From the NCBI GenBank assembly GCA_038562165.1, contig JBCFAO010000009.1, forward strand, positions 33,082 to 97,081: a DNA stretch of 64,000 bases. The letters are read 5' to 3'. The DNA comes from WRMS01 sp038562165 (GTDB lineage: Bacteria > Bacillota > Peptococcia > DRI-13 > UBA5745). Position 1 is the stretch's first letter. Every line of letters starts with the position of its first letter. Positions 17,257 to 26,051 of this stretch are shown one piece after another. The position numbers and the translations under genes were made by a program. Under the pieces are notes generated by a model, which was given only the letters and a program-made list of their open reading frames with translations, ran no database searches and was not told the DNA's origin.

Positions 17257-18432
17257 TTAATAGTCTTCCTTCCTGGGGAATTCATCGCTGTACATGGCTG
17301 CTCCCTTGAAGGGGAACTTGCGCTCGAAATATTTGTAGGGGTGTTTAGCCAGGGCATCCATATCCACGTCTATGCCCAAGCCCGGCTTGGTAGGCAGGTC
17401 AATGAAGCCGTCTTTGACCGTCAGCCTCTCCGAGGCGATGGCTGTTGAGCCCTCATCTACGGTCAGGAACATTTCGCCAATAAGGAAATTGGGGATTGCC
17501 ACGGACATATGAACCATTGCCGCTAAGCCTACAAGATTGCTGTTGAAATTGTGGGGGCTGACCAGGATGTTATAAGGATCCGCCATAGCCGCAATTTCCA
17601 TCATGCCCTGGATGCTGCTTACGCAGATATCGGGGTTGATGATGTCGGCAGCCCTTTTCTCAAAAACGGGAATAAAATCATATTTGCTGTAAAGGGTTTC
17701 GCCGGTGACAACCGGGGCTTTGATTCCTTTTTTAGCTTCAACTACCAAATCAATGTTGTCGGCCAGGCAAGGCTCTTCAATCCAGAAAGGATTGAATTCT
17801 TCGATGCGCTGACTGAAGTGAATGGCATGCCAGGGCGACAGGCGGCGATGGACTTCAACAAGAAGGTCTACATCCGGCCCTACGGCTTCCCGGATAGCTT
17901 TGACCGAATTTACTGCATAATCTTCTTGTTGCTTTGTGATGTAAGTGCGCCAATAGCCTTTGAAAGGATCCCATTTCATGGCGGTAAAGCCTTGGGCCTT
18001 AACCGCCAGGGCCCGCTCCACTAATTCATCGATATTTTGTGCGCCGCCCCACCAGCCATTGGCATAAACCCGGATTTTTTCCCGGCAGCGGCCGCCCAGA
18101 AGATTATAAACCGGCTGGCCGCAGGCTTTACCGGCGATGTCCCACAGGGCAATTTCAATGGCGCTCCAGGCAGCATAAAAATCGCAACTGCTGCGCCGGA
18201 TGGCAAAATCGTCAAACATTGCCGTTGCGCTGTGCTTGATATCGAAGGGGCTGCGGCCAATCAGATAGGGGGCCATCGCCTCAATGTAAGTTTCCACGGC
18301 TTTCTCTTTGCCCTGAACCACATAAGCTTCGCCCCAGCCATACAGGCCTTCGTCGGTGTCCACCCGGCAGAGGCAGAGATTTTTGGCTTGCCCCGGGAAA
18401 AAGAGATAAGGTTTGATACTGGTAATTTTCAT
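17257..18432 (-). CDS. Enolase-superfamily dehydratase (mandelate racemase/muconate lactonizing type)
   Basis: 391 residues. The N-terminal capping domain (MKITSIKPYLFF, DTDEGLYGWGEA) is followed by the TIM barrel with family landmarks: MKWDPF at the KxD-type position, DLLVEVHRRLSP (metal ligand and a His), FWIEEPC (Glu ligand), VTGETLYSKYDF (Glu ligand), NPDICVSSIQGM and SPHNFNSNL (catalytic His). This pattern fits sugar-acid dehydratases of the galactonate/mannonate dehydratase branch. Dehydration of an aldonate or aldarate to a 2-keto-3-deoxy acid would feed the RraA aldolases beside it. The substrate is inferred only at class level. Confidence 0.82.
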   Translation of the reverse strand: MKITSIKPYLFFPGQAKNLCLCRVDTDEGLYGWGEAYVVQGKEKAVETYIEAMAPYLIGRSPFDIKHSATAMFDDFAIRRSSCDFYAAWSAIEIALWDIAGKACGQPVYNLLGGRCREKIRVYANGWWGGAQNIDELVERALAVKAQGFTAMKWDPFKGYWRTYITKQQEDYAVNSVKAIREAVGPDVDLLVEVHRRLSPWHAIHFSQRIEEFNPFWIEEPCLADNIDLVVEAKKGIKAPVVTGETLYSKYDFIPVFEKRAADIINPDICVSSIQGMMEIAAMADPYNILVSPHNFNSNLVGLAAMVHMSVAIPNFLIGEMFLTVDEGSTAIASERLTVKDGFIDLPTKPGLGIDVDMDALAKHPYKYFERKFPFKGAAMYSDEFPRKEDY

Positions 18433-18459
18433 TGTTCGTTTACCCTCTTTTTTTATTTG

Positions 18460-19140
18460 TCACGGTTCTTCTTTTAAATCCAGCCGAGCATATTCTTCAG
18501 CAAAAAAGTCAAAGGTAGTCATCTCGCCTCTTAATATTTTTTCTAACTGCCCGCTTTCACGCTCCTCTCTTTCCTGAGCTGTTTTCAGTACTTTTTCGGC
18601 CTGCTCTCTTGGCACCACTACCACTCCGTCATTATCTCCATAAACCAAGTCCCCGGGATGAACCAAAACGCCGCCTATTATGATGGGGACATTGATGGCG
18701 CCGGAAGATATTTTTGTGGCGGGCTTAATTGAGATGGTTTGGGAAAATACGGGGAAGCCCAACTCTTTAATCAGCACGGTGTCCCGGCAGCCCCCTTCGA
18801 TGACCAACCCGGCAGCCCCCCGGCTTTTTAATGTAGCGGCCATCATACCGCCAAACATGCCGCCGGCTTCGCTGTAGCCCTTGTTGACCACCATCAGCAC
18901 ATCCCCGGGGCCGGCCATAGTGATGGCTTTATGCAGCATAATATTGTCTGCTACGCCGCATTGTACGGTCAAAGCTGTGCCGCACATCCGGCTTTCCGGC
19001 CACACCGGGCGAAGACTTGAATGAAGAGCGCCGTCTTTTTTCGGCATAGATTCGTTGATGGAAGCGCTTTCTTCAAGCTTGGCGTAGGCTTCTACAATTT
19101 CACCGGGCACCTTCTTGTAGTTCTTGAATACATTATACAT
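18460..19140 (-). CDS. RraA-family protein (aldolase/decarboxylase-like), copy 2
   Basis: 226 residues from the ATG at 19140 (MYNVFKNYKKVPGEIVEAY), a normal RraA length. The frame continues upstream to 19284 but that part runs through the operators and promoter, so it is not coding. Conserved motifs: GTALTVQCGVADNIMLHKAI, AGLVIEGGCRDTVLIKELG (Arg-Asp active site) and VHPGDLVYGDNDGVVVVP. First gene of the eight-gene leftward operon and the one nearest the operator array. It is clearly diverged from the other RraA copy, so the two may act on different intermediates or form one mixed enzyme. Confidence 0.83.
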   Translation of the reverse strand: MYNVFKNYKKVPGEIVEAYAKLEESASINESMPKKDGALHSSLRPVWPESRMCGTALTVQCGVADNIMLHKAITMAGPGDVLMVVNKGYSEAGGMFGGMMAATLKSRGAAGLVIEGGCRDTVLIKELGFPVFSQTISIKPATKISSGAINVPIIIGGVLVHPGDLVYGDNDGVVVVPREQAEKVLKTAQEREERESGQLEKILRGEMTTFDFFAEEYARLDLKEEP

Positions 19141-19204
19141 TCCATTCACACCATTCTTTATTATTTGACTGCAGTTAGTCAACCGGCTTCCAGCATTTAC
19201 AAGA

Positions 19205-19284
19205 GAAACCGTATAACGAAACCGTATAACGAAACCGGTTAACAAACTTAACATAATAAAACCATAGATTATGATCTTTGTCAA
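19205..19284 (-). promoter_or_regulatory. Promoter and tandem 13-bp LacI-type operators of the leftward operon (site A)
   Basis: On the minus strand a TTGACA (19284-19279) is spaced 17 bp from TTTTAT (19261-19256). Just downstream lie three head-to-tail 13-mers on the plus strand: GAAACCGTATAAC (19205-19217), the same again (19218-19230) and GAAACCGGTTAAC (19231-19243). The core matches the AAnCGnTT arrangement bound by LacI-family repressors. The same promoter/operator layout recurs at 23740-23806, and similar 13-mers are at 23925-23950. Confidence 0.75.
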
Positions 19285-19405
19285 TAACCGATTTACTAAA
19301 GATTATAAATTTTCTTTCTAAAACAAGCGCAACAAAATACAGGGTTGGTTTTTCCCTGTTCATCAAATTGTCCTTTTCAGACTGGATTTAAGAAGTACTT
19401 TAAGC

Positions 19406-20464
19406 TCATAAAGGATAAGAGATGGTGCAATCCAACAGCTTATGCAGCGGCAAGTGGGGGCCGTTCTGATCCTGTTGATCGGAGAAGCTTTCCGAAATAC
19501 GGGAAACCAACATTTCAGTAGCCAGAGTCCCCAGGTCAAAAAGAGGTTGTTCAATTGTACAGATGGGCTGCGGCAGCAGAGTGCTAAAATTCCAAATGTC
19601 GTATCCGGCCAGGTGGAAGCTGGGGGAGAGCTTTAAGCCGAGACGGTATATGCCGCAAATAAACCGGCCCATTAAAATACCGTCGGCAACAAAAACCGCT
19701 GTAGGACACACCCGGCTTTCCGCATAACAAAGCTCCAGGCAGTCCAAAATATGCTCGTTGTTGCCGTGAATCAGTGAGCCGGCACTGTCTTCCCGGATCA
19801 GAATCCGCTTGAAATGGTTTTCATCCCCAAAATGCAGGCGGCAGGTTTCCTCTGCGCTTTGCTCTCTGATGGCAATGGTTCCCCGGTGACTGCGATTTTC
19901 CCGGACGACTAAAACAATTTTTTCATAGCCTTTGGAAATCAAGTACTTGATGACATTAGCGGTGCCGGCATAATGGTTAATGGCCACCCAGTCCAATTGG
20001 GTCCTGATGGGTACCCGGTCTGCCAGCACAATAGGCAGGCCGTATTTTTGCCTCAGGTTTTCATAGAAGCTTAAATTGGTGCCGGTAAATACGAGAAGAC
20101 CGTCTACCTGGCTGTCTATCAGCTCCTCTACCTGGATGCGCTCTTTTTCTTCATCCTCATCGGTGGTGATAACGATAGTTTTCTGGCCTAAAAGGGTGCT
20201 GCTGTTGCAGATACTGCCAATTAAAAAGGGATACAGGTTAGAGGCAGGATTGGAAAGCACCAGGCCAATAGTGTTGGTTCGTGCTGTTTTTAAACTGCCG
20301 GCCAGCTTATTAGGACGATAACCGGTTTTTTGAATGACGGCTTTAATACGCTGGCGGGTATCCTCCGACATAAACTCATATTTACCGTTAAGGTATCTGG
20401 ATACCGTTGTCGTAGAGACGCCAGACTTAGCCGCAATATCGCGGATGGTGATACGGCTGTCCAT
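19406..20464 (-). CDS. LacI-family transcriptional repressor
   Basis: 352 residues. The N-terminal helix-turn-helix ITIRDIAAKSGVSTTTVSRYLNG (residues 5-27) and hinge helix RPNKLAGSLKT are typical of LacI. The rest is a periplasmic-binding-like ligand domain (NTIGLVLSNP, DGLLVFTG, VADGILMGRF). ATG at 20464 with GAGGTGATT upstream. It lies between the two TRAP operons, and three promoters in the neighbourhood share a tandem operator of LacI type, so it is the probable regulator of the whole carboxylate region. The inducer is probably the imported acid or a breakdown product. Confidence 0.92.
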   Translation of the reverse strand: MDSRITIRDIAAKSGVSTTTVSRYLNGKYEFMSEDTRQRIKAVIQKTGYRPNKLAGSLKTARTNTIGLVLSNPASNLYPFLIGSICNSSTLLGQKTIVITTDEDEEKERIQVEELIDSQVDGLLVFTGTNLSFYENLRQKYGLPIVLADRVPIRTQLDWVAINHYAGTANVIKYLISKGYEKIVLVVRENRSHRGTIAIREQSAEETCRLHFGDENHFKRILIREDSAGSLIHGNNEHILDCLELCYAESRVCPTAVFVADGILMGRFICGIYRLGLKLSPSFHLAGYDIWNFSTLLPQPICTIEQPLFDLGTLATEMLVSRISESFSDQQDQNGPHLPLHKLLDCTISYPL

Positions 20465-20562
20465 TTATGATCAATCACCTCGTTATCACATTTTAGTAGA
20501 ATTGTATAGAAATAGAAAGATTATGTCAACGTCATTAAAAAGAAATCATAATGTTTTTACTG

Positions 20563-20604
20563 AAAAACCTGGAAGGCTTAAGTTTTAAAGCCTTCCAGGT
20601 TTTT
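20563..20604. terminator. Bidirectional terminator downstream of the second TRAP-TAXI pair
   Basis: AAAAACCTGGAAGGCTT pairs perfectly with AAGCCTTCCAGGTTTTT (17 bp) around an 8-nt loop, with T-runs on both strands. It ends the leftward transcript from 23700-20649 and separates it from the LacI gene, which therefore has its own promoter. Confidence 0.92.
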
Positions 20605-20648
20605 CGTTGAGTATTTATAAAGAGATGAGGGGAAGGCGTTAGCAATTA

Positions 20649-21710
20649 TTAGTCTATCTTGAGGTTGTCGGGAATTTTAATGCCTGCTTCCTCGTAATAC
20701 TTAATGGCGCCCCTATGAAGAGGCATCACCTGCTTAACAGCATTTTCAGGAATACTGGCGGCGGCCACGGCGTGGGTATTTACCATGGTTTCGTTGTTTT
20801 CCATGATGGCTTTGACAATGTGGTAGACCAGATTGTCATCCATATCATCGCGAACATAGAGCACAACCCAGTTGGATACGGTATCGTAGTCCTCAGTCAG
20901 ACCTTTATAAGTACCTGCTTCAATCATATCTCTGGAATAGGCGGGGACGGCAGTCAGTACGGTATTGATCTGATCCTCGGTAAGCTTGACATAGTTGACG
21001 TCAGTTTTGGTTTCCAGTTCAATGATGGGGGAAGAGGGATGGCCGGTCAGCATGGAGCAGGCATCCAGGCGGCTCTCGAACATCTCGGTAAAACCGTCGG
21101 CATAAGCCATAGTAGTATAAGAAACATCCTTCATACCTAGGGCATCGTAAACCTTCATGGAGCCCAAGTGGGAGCCGCTCATGTAAGTGCTGACAGCAAT
21201 GTTTTTGCCGTCTAGCTGGGTGGTGTCCGTAATACTCTTATCGAGGGTAACCGCCATCCACTTATTGGCGTAGCAAGCAGCGACGGCCCGCAGCCCTTCA
21301 AAAGGCGCGGCGCCCGCATAGTCCCCTTGGCTTGTCATGATGTCATAACCCATGCTGGCTTCAGAGATGCAGATATCTACGGAGCCGTTGCGCAGCAATT
21401 CCAGGTTAGCTCCCGAGCCTTGGGTGGCCTCAATGGCGATTTCGATATTCTTTGTATTCTGCCCCACAACGGTGGCGACACCGCCGCAGTAAATATAGAA
21501 GGTACCGCCGGAGGTGGCGCTGCCCATGGAAATGGTTACCTTCTTATCGGGGAAAGGAACCTCACCGCCGCCAGCAGGTGGTTGATCACTGGGTGACTGA
21601 GTGGCAGGAGCAGCAGCATTGGAAGACTGTCCTTCATTTCCGCAGGCAGCAAGGCTTCCCAGCAGAAGGACAAAAACCAGTAACAGTACAAAATTCTTAC
21701 ATCTTTTCAT
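20649..21710 (-). CDS. TAXI-family TRAP solute-binding lipoprotein, copy 2
   Basis: 353 residues. A lipoprotein signal ends GSLAAC with Cys23, followed by a Ser/Pro/Gly linker and a TAXI domain (SMGSATSGGTFYIYCGGVA, ATQGSGANLELLRNGSVDI). The start overlaps the end of the permease gene by 14 bases, with AAGGAGG inside that gene. Order here is permease then binding protein, the reverse of the first pair. It partners the adjacent fused permease. The ligand is probably related to that of copy 1, since both operons carry the same operator. Confidence 0.92.
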   Translation of the reverse strand: MKRCKNFVLLLVFVLLLGSLAACGNEGQSSNAAAPATQSPSDQPPAGGGEVPFPDKKVTISMGSATSGGTFYIYCGGVATVVGQNTKNIEIAIEATQGSGANLELLRNGSVDICISEASMGYDIMTSQGDYAGAAPFEGLRAVAACYANKWMAVTLDKSITDTTQLDGKNIAVSTYMSGSHLGSMKVYDALGMKDVSYTTMAYADGFTEMFESRLDACSMLTGHPSSPIIELETKTDVNYVKLTEDQINTVLTAVPAYSRDMIEAGTYKGLTEDYDTVSNWVVLYVRDDMDDNLVYHIVKAIMENNETMVNTHAVAAASIPENAVKQVMPLHRGAIKYYEEAGIKIPDNLKID

Positions 21711-23700
21711 AATGACCTCCTTGTTTTTTGATTTTGTTTACAACCCATGAACGTGCCGGTTTATAAGCCAAGATGTATATAATCAGCAGTATAAATCCAA
21801 TCAAATCCGTTAATGTTCCGGGAATGGTTATACACAGGCCCGTTGCTAAAAGAATGCATCTTAGTGAAAGACTAAGATGAGAGCCTGCATGCCAGCCATA
21901 TAACGCCACGGTAAAGCAATAGATGCCGATAACGGCGGTAGCACAGGCAATGGCGATCTCTGCCGCTGTTCCGACAAAGAGCAGAGCCGGTCCATAGATA
22001 AAGATAAAGGGCAATACGAAAGCCACCATACCCAGGCGGACGGACAGCCAGCCTACCCTGGTGGGATTGCTGCCGGAAATACCGGCTGCCGTATAAGCTG
22101 CCAGAGCCACCGGCGGCGTCAGCATAGACAGGATCGCATAATAGAAGATAAACATGTGAGCGGCAATAGGCTGAATACCTAAGCCGGTCAGACCGGATAC
22201 CATGATAGTGGCGCAGATGATGTAGGCGGCAACGGTGGGCAGGCCCATGCCGAGAACGATAGCGGACAAAGCCGTAAACAGAAGGGCCAAAAACAGGTTG
22301 GTTCCTGCCAGAAGGCTTACTAAAAGGGTAAATTTGACGCCGACGCCGGTCAGCATGACAATACCGATAGCCAGGCCGGCGCAGCCTACCGCAGAGATGA
22401 TGGTAAGAGTACGGTAAGCGCCAATTTCGCAGGTTTTAAAGATCTCTTTAAATCCCATTTTGTGATCCTTCGTAAACCAACTGCACAGGACACAGGATAT
22501 GATGGAGTAAATAGCAGACCGGCTGATGCTTAATTGCCGGATGGCGATAAAGTAAATAAGAATCAAAATAGGAATGATCAGCAGCCAACCCTCTTTCAGG
22601 ACACTGATGGGGTTTTCAATCTCCGACTGGTCCATCCCTTTCAGATCGCTCTTAGCCGCCTCTAAATCAATGGAGATAAAGACACTGAAATAGTATAGCA
22701 AAGCCGGAATAATAGCGGCCAGACAGATGGTGGAATAAGGGATGTTGAGCATTTCCGCCATCAGGAAAGCCCCGGTTCCCATAACGGGAGGCATAATCTG
22801 ACCGCCGGTGGAAGCTACCGCTTCCACTGCCGCTGCAAATTCCGGTTTATATCCCACCCGTTTCATCAGGGGGATCGTCAAGGTGCCGGTGCTCACCACA
22901 TTGGCTACGGCGCTGCCGGAGATGCTGCCGAAGAACCCGCTGGATACAACGGAAACTTTAGCAGGACCGCCCCGCTTGCCGCCGGCTAGTGCAATGGCAA
23001 GCCGCATGAAGATGTCTCCCGTTCCGGAAACGGTGAGAAAGGAACCGAAGAGTACCATCAGGAAGACATTGGTTGCGGACATCTTCATGGCGGTGCCGAA
23101 TAAGCCTTCCATGCTGAAAAGGTAAGAAACAACCCGGGAAAACCCGTACCCCTTGTTGGCGATGAAGCCGGGCAAATAGCTGCCTGCAAAGGCATAGATA
23201 ATCAGAACAATAGATACAACAGGCAGGCCATTTCCTATTGTGCGCCGGGCTGCCTCCAAAGTCAGTAAAATGGCAAGGGTGCCAAAGAGCAGATCCAATG
23301 AAGAAGGGGCATTGATCATACAGCGGTAGAGGTATTTTGTGTTATTGATAATCACATAGGCGGTAATTACCGCCACCGCCGCAGCGGCAAGGATATCGTA
23401 CCATGGTATGGTTTTCCGGCTTGCCTTTTTGTGGGCGGGATACATCAGGAAGATAAGGGTAAGGCCAAAGCCCCAATGCCACATATAAAAAATAGTAGGA
23501 TCGACGATTTTAATGATTAACCCGTATATATGAAACAGGGTCATGGAAATGGCAATCAGGGAGACAAGCCATTTTGCTGCTTGATGACTGTAAATGCGAA
23601 CCGATGCTCCGTCCTCGTCCACCCCTTCCTCAATAGAATCCAGGCCGCTTTGCCCAGGGGAGGCCGCCGTAAGCATTTCCTCTTCTTTTTTCTTGAACAT
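21697..23700 (-). CDS. TRAP transporter fused permease (4TM/12TM, TAXI type), copy 2
   Basis: 667 residues, paralogous over its length to the permease at 13993. It has the same motifs (FFGSISGSAVANVVSTGTL, AVEAVASTGGQIMPPVMGTG, GLPTVAAYI, YAILSMLTPPVALAAY) and the same acidic N-terminal cytoplasmic stretch. ATG at 23700 follows AAAAGGAGATGCATTT. It is first in its operon, behind a promoter with tandem LacI-type operators. Two near-identical uptake systems under one control suggest either two substrates of one pathway or a recent duplication. Confidence 0.92.
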   Translation of the reverse strand: MFKKKEEEMLTAASPGQSGLDSIEEGVDEDGASVRIYSHQAAKWLVSLIAISMTLFHIYGLIIKIVDPTIFYMWHWGFGLTLIFLMYPAHKKASRKTIPWYDILAAAAVAVITAYVIINNTKYLYRCMINAPSSLDLLFGTLAILLTLEAARRTIGNGLPVVSIVLIIYAFAGSYLPGFIANKGYGFSRVVSYLFSMEGLFGTAMKMSATNVFLMVLFGSFLTVSGTGDIFMRLAIALAGGKRGGPAKVSVVSSGFFGSISGSAVANVVSTGTLTIPLMKRVGYKPEFAAAVEAVASTGGQIMPPVMGTGAFLMAEMLNIPYSTICLAAIIPALLYYFSVFISIDLEAAKSDLKGMDQSEIENPISVLKEGWLLIIPILILIYFIAIRQLSISRSAIYSIISCVLCSWFTKDHKMGFKEIFKTCEIGAYRTLTIISAVGCAGLAIGIVMLTGVGVKFTLLVSLLAGTNLFLALLFTALSAIVLGMGLPTVAAYIICATIMVSGLTGLGIQPIAAHMFIFYYAILSMLTPPVALAAYTAAGISGSNPTRVGWLSVRLGMVAFVLPFIFIYGPALLFVGTAAEIAIACATAVIGIYCFTVALYGWHAGSHLSLSLRCILLATGLCITIPGTLTDLIGFILLIIYILAYKPARSWVVNKIKKQGGHYEKM

Positions 23701-23739
23701 AAATGCATCTCCTTTTACCCATTGATCTGCAGCTCCATA

Positions 23740-23806
23740 GAAAACGAATAACGAAATCGGTTAACTGATTTATCACAATAAAAACATAGATTCCAATCAT
23801 TGTCAA
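23740..23806 (-). promoter_or_regulatory. Promoter and tandem 13-bp operators of the second TRAP operon (site B)
   Basis: Minus-strand TTGACA (23806-23801) with TTTTAT at 23783-23778 (17-bp spacer), followed by two 13-mers seen on the plus strand: GAAAACGAATAAC (23740-23752) and GAAATCGGTTAAC (23753-23765). Layout and much of the promoter sequence match site A. Confidence 0.72.
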
Positions 23807-23894
23807 TGACTTGATTGCTAAAAATTTTAAATTTTCTTTCTAAATGAAAATCTTATAATGTCACATTTTATTACAAGAGCAGCCCTAACATCTA

Positions 23895-23950
23895 TTGACA
23901 GTAAATTTGGCTCGTGATATTATACAAATCGATTTACGAAAACGGTTAAC
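23895..23950 (+). promoter_or_regulatory. Promoter and tandem 13-bp operators of the oxidoreductase operon (site C)
   Basis: TTGACA (23895-23900), 17-bp spacer, TATTAT (23918-23923), then CAAATCGATTTAC (23925-23937) and GAAAACGGTTAAC (23938-23950). The operators cover the expected transcription start, which fits repression. An AGGAGGAGGG ribosome site follows directly. Confidence 0.75.
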
Positions 23951-23972
23951 ATAAAAAGGAGGAGGGAGCCAG

Positions 23973-24551
23973 GTGAGCAATATGCTGGAAATCCGCTGGC
24001 ACGGCCGGGGCGGGCAGGGAGTAAAGACTGCAGCCCTTTTGTTGGCCGATGTGGCCTTTAACACGGGGAAATATGTTCAAGGCTTTCCGGAGTATGGGCC
24101 TGAACGTATGGGGGCGCCTGTTACGGCTTATAACCGGATCTGTGACGAGGTAATCAGAGATCACTCCAATATTTACGAACCAGATTTTGTAGTGGTGGTA
24201 GATGAGACCTTGCTGAAAAGTGTGAATGTTATTAAAGGTTTGAAACCGGAAGGGGCTATTTTGGTTAACACGGATCAGGGGCCGGAGAAAATTGCGGCCA
24301 AACTGAAAGGTTATGCCGGCAAGGTGCTGACCATTGACGCCCGCAAAATCTCCGAAGAGCTGCTGGGAGCTTATTTCCCCAATATGCCTATGCTGGCCGG
24401 CGTAATCAAAATGAGCGGAGTAATGGATGAGCAGGTTTTTCTGGATAATATGAATATTTCCCTTAAGCATAAATTTGCCAGCAAGCCCCAAATGATCACG
24501 GGAAATATGAAGGTCTTAGAGAGGTCGCTGGGGGAGGTGCAGGGTCTGTGA
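23973..24551 (+). CDS. 2-oxoacid:ferredoxin oxidoreductase, gamma subunit
   Basis: 192 residues of the pyruvate/ketoisovalerate oxidoreductase gamma (PorG-like) family: LEIRWHGRGGQGVKTAALLLAD at the N terminus, GFPEYGPERMGAPVTAY, and VVVVDETLLKSV. GTG start at 23973 behind GGAGGAGGG. It forms part of the four-subunit enzyme that oxidatively decarboxylates a 2-keto acid with CoA and reduces ferredoxin. First gene of the rightward operon and preceded by the LacI-type operators. Confidence 0.92.
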   Translation: MSNMLEIRWHGRGGQGVKTAALLLADVAFNTGKYVQGFPEYGPERMGAPVTAYNRICDEVIRDHSNIYEPDFVVVVDETLLKSVNVIKGLKPEGAILVNTDQGPEKIAAKLKGYAGKVLTIDARKISEELLGAYFPNMPMLAGVIKMSGVMDEQVFLDNMNISLKHKFASKPQMITGNMKVLERSLGEVQGL

Positions 24552-24862
24552 AGCATAAAGATATAGAAATAAATGAGAAGGTGGGCTGGAGAGATATTTC
24601 TGTAGCCGGCCATATTACGGGCGGCGGCACATCTAAACAATTCAATACCGGGGATTGGCGCAATCTGCGGCCGGTATTGGTTTGGGAAAAATGCAAGCAG
24701 TGCTTGCTGTGCGTGCCTGTCTGTCCCGATTCTTCCATTGCGGTGACCCAGGGAAAGCGGCAGGAATTTGATTACGATCACTGTAAAGGCTGTGGCATTT
24801 GTGCCAGAGTCTGTCCTTTTGATGCGATTTATATGGAAAAAGAGGTGGTTAGCGATGATTAA
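24548..24862 (+). CDS. 2-oxoacid:ferredoxin oxidoreductase, delta (2x[4Fe-4S]) subunit
   Basis: 104 residues with two bacterial ferredoxin motifs: Cys49-52-55-59 and Cys79-82-85-89 (CKQCLLCVPVCP and CKGCGICARVCP). The GTG start at 24548 overlaps the gamma stop (GTGA). It carries electrons from the catalytic subunits to soluble ferredoxin. A glycine-rich N-terminal part (about 20-40) is typical of PorD-type subunits. Confidence 0.93.
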   Translation: MKHKDIEINEKVGWRDISVAGHITGGGTSKQFNTGDWRNLRPVLVWEKCKQCLLCVPVCPDSSIAVTQGKRQEFDYDHCKGCGICARVCPFDAIYMEKEVVSDD

Positions 24863-26039
24863 AGACAGGCTTTCCGGCAACGAGGCGGTGGCCCTGGCCA
24901 TGAAATCCATGAATATGGACGTAATGGCGGCCTTCCCGATTACCCCTTCCACCGAGATTCCCCAATATTTTTCTCAATTCGTAGCCGATGGAGCTACGGA
25001 AACGATTTTCGTTCCTGTGGAATCGGAGCATAGCGCCATGTCCGCCTGCATCGGCGCCCAGGCTGCCGGGGCCAGAAGCTGTACGGCCACCTCTTCCTGC
25101 GGCCTGGCCCTGATGAATGAAGTGCTTTCCGTGGCCTCATCCTTGCGGCTGCCGATTACCATGTGCTGTGTGACCCGGGCTCTTACCGGCCCTATCAACA
25201 TTCATAACGATCACAGTGACGCCATGGGCGTGCGGGATTGCGGCTGGATTCAGCTCTATGCCGAAAATGCTCAGGAGGCCTACGATAATTACATCATGGC
25301 GGTGCGGATTGCCGAGGATCCCAAGGTGCTGCTGCCGGTAATGGTCTGCCAGGATGGTTTTATCACCAGTCATGCCGTGGAAAACATCATTCTGCTGGCG
25401 GAGGAAGAAATCCGCAAATTTGCCGGCTTTTATGAGCCGGAGAATTACTTGTTTAACTCCCGGGAAAAAGTGGCTTACGGCCCTTACGATTCCCCGGTTT
25501 ACTTCATGGAGCATAAACGGCAGCAGGCTCAGGCTATGATTGATTCTTTAGAAGTGATTAACGCGGTTTCCCAAAGCTTTGGCGATTTGACGGGCCGCTA
25601 TTATGATCTGCTGGAGGCTTACCGGGCTGAGGATGCCGACCGGCTGCTGGTTTTACTGGGATCTACTGCCGGCACCGCCAAACAGGTGGTGGACGAGCTG
25701 CGCAAAGACGGAGAAAAAGTGGGCCTTATCAAGATCAGAGCTTTCCGGCCTTTCCCGGTTCAAGCCTTGGTTCAGGCCTTGGGCAATGCCAAAATCGTTG
25801 CCGTACTGGATAAGTCCGAGGGCATGTCGGCCAATGGCGGCCCGTTATTTGCCGATGTTTGCGCCGCTCTCGGCGGCAGAGGACCCCGGCTGGTGAACTA
25901 TATTTATGGCTTGGGGGGCCGGGATGTCCGTCCCTTACATATAAAAGAAGTCTTTGAACATTTGAAAGACGATATAGAGGGCAAGACGCCGGCAGCCAAG
26001 ACGGCAGCCAACTACCGCTATTTGGCGGTAAGAGAGTAG
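24855..26039 (+). CDS. 2-oxoacid:ferredoxin oxidoreductase, alpha subunit
   Basis: 394 residues from the ATG at 24855, which overlaps the delta gene by eight bases. A frame open from 24768 lies inside the delta gene. Motifs of PorA-type subunits: LSGNEAVALAMKSM, AAFPITPSTEIPQYF, VESEHSAMSACIGAQAAGARS and TATSSCGLALM. It contains the pyrimidine-binding and CoA-related domains of the enzyme. Family members use pyruvate, branched-chain keto acids, 2-oxoglutarate or aryl-pyruvates. The substrate here cannot be set from sequence but should be the end product of the adjacent acid pathway. Confidence 0.92.
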   Translation: MIKDRLSGNEAVALAMKSMNMDVMAAFPITPSTEIPQYFSQFVADGATETIFVPVESEHSAMSACIGAQAAGARSCTATSSCGLALMNEVLSVASSLRLPITMCCVTRALTGPINIHNDHSDAMGVRDCGWIQLYAENAQEAYDNYIMAVRIAEDPKVLLPVMVCQDGFITSHAVENIILLAEEEIRKFAGFYEPENYLFNSREKVAYGPYDSPVYFMEHKRQQAQAMIDSLEVINAVSQSFGDLTGRYYDLLEAYRAEDADRLLVLLGSTAGTAKQVVDELRKDGEKVGLIKIRAFRPFPVQALVQALGNAKIVAVLDKSEGMSANGGPLFADVCAALGGRGPRLVNYIYGLGGRDVRPLHIKEVFEHLKDDIEGKTPAAKTAANYRYLAVRE

Positions 26040-26051
26040 GGGGGAAGGGCA

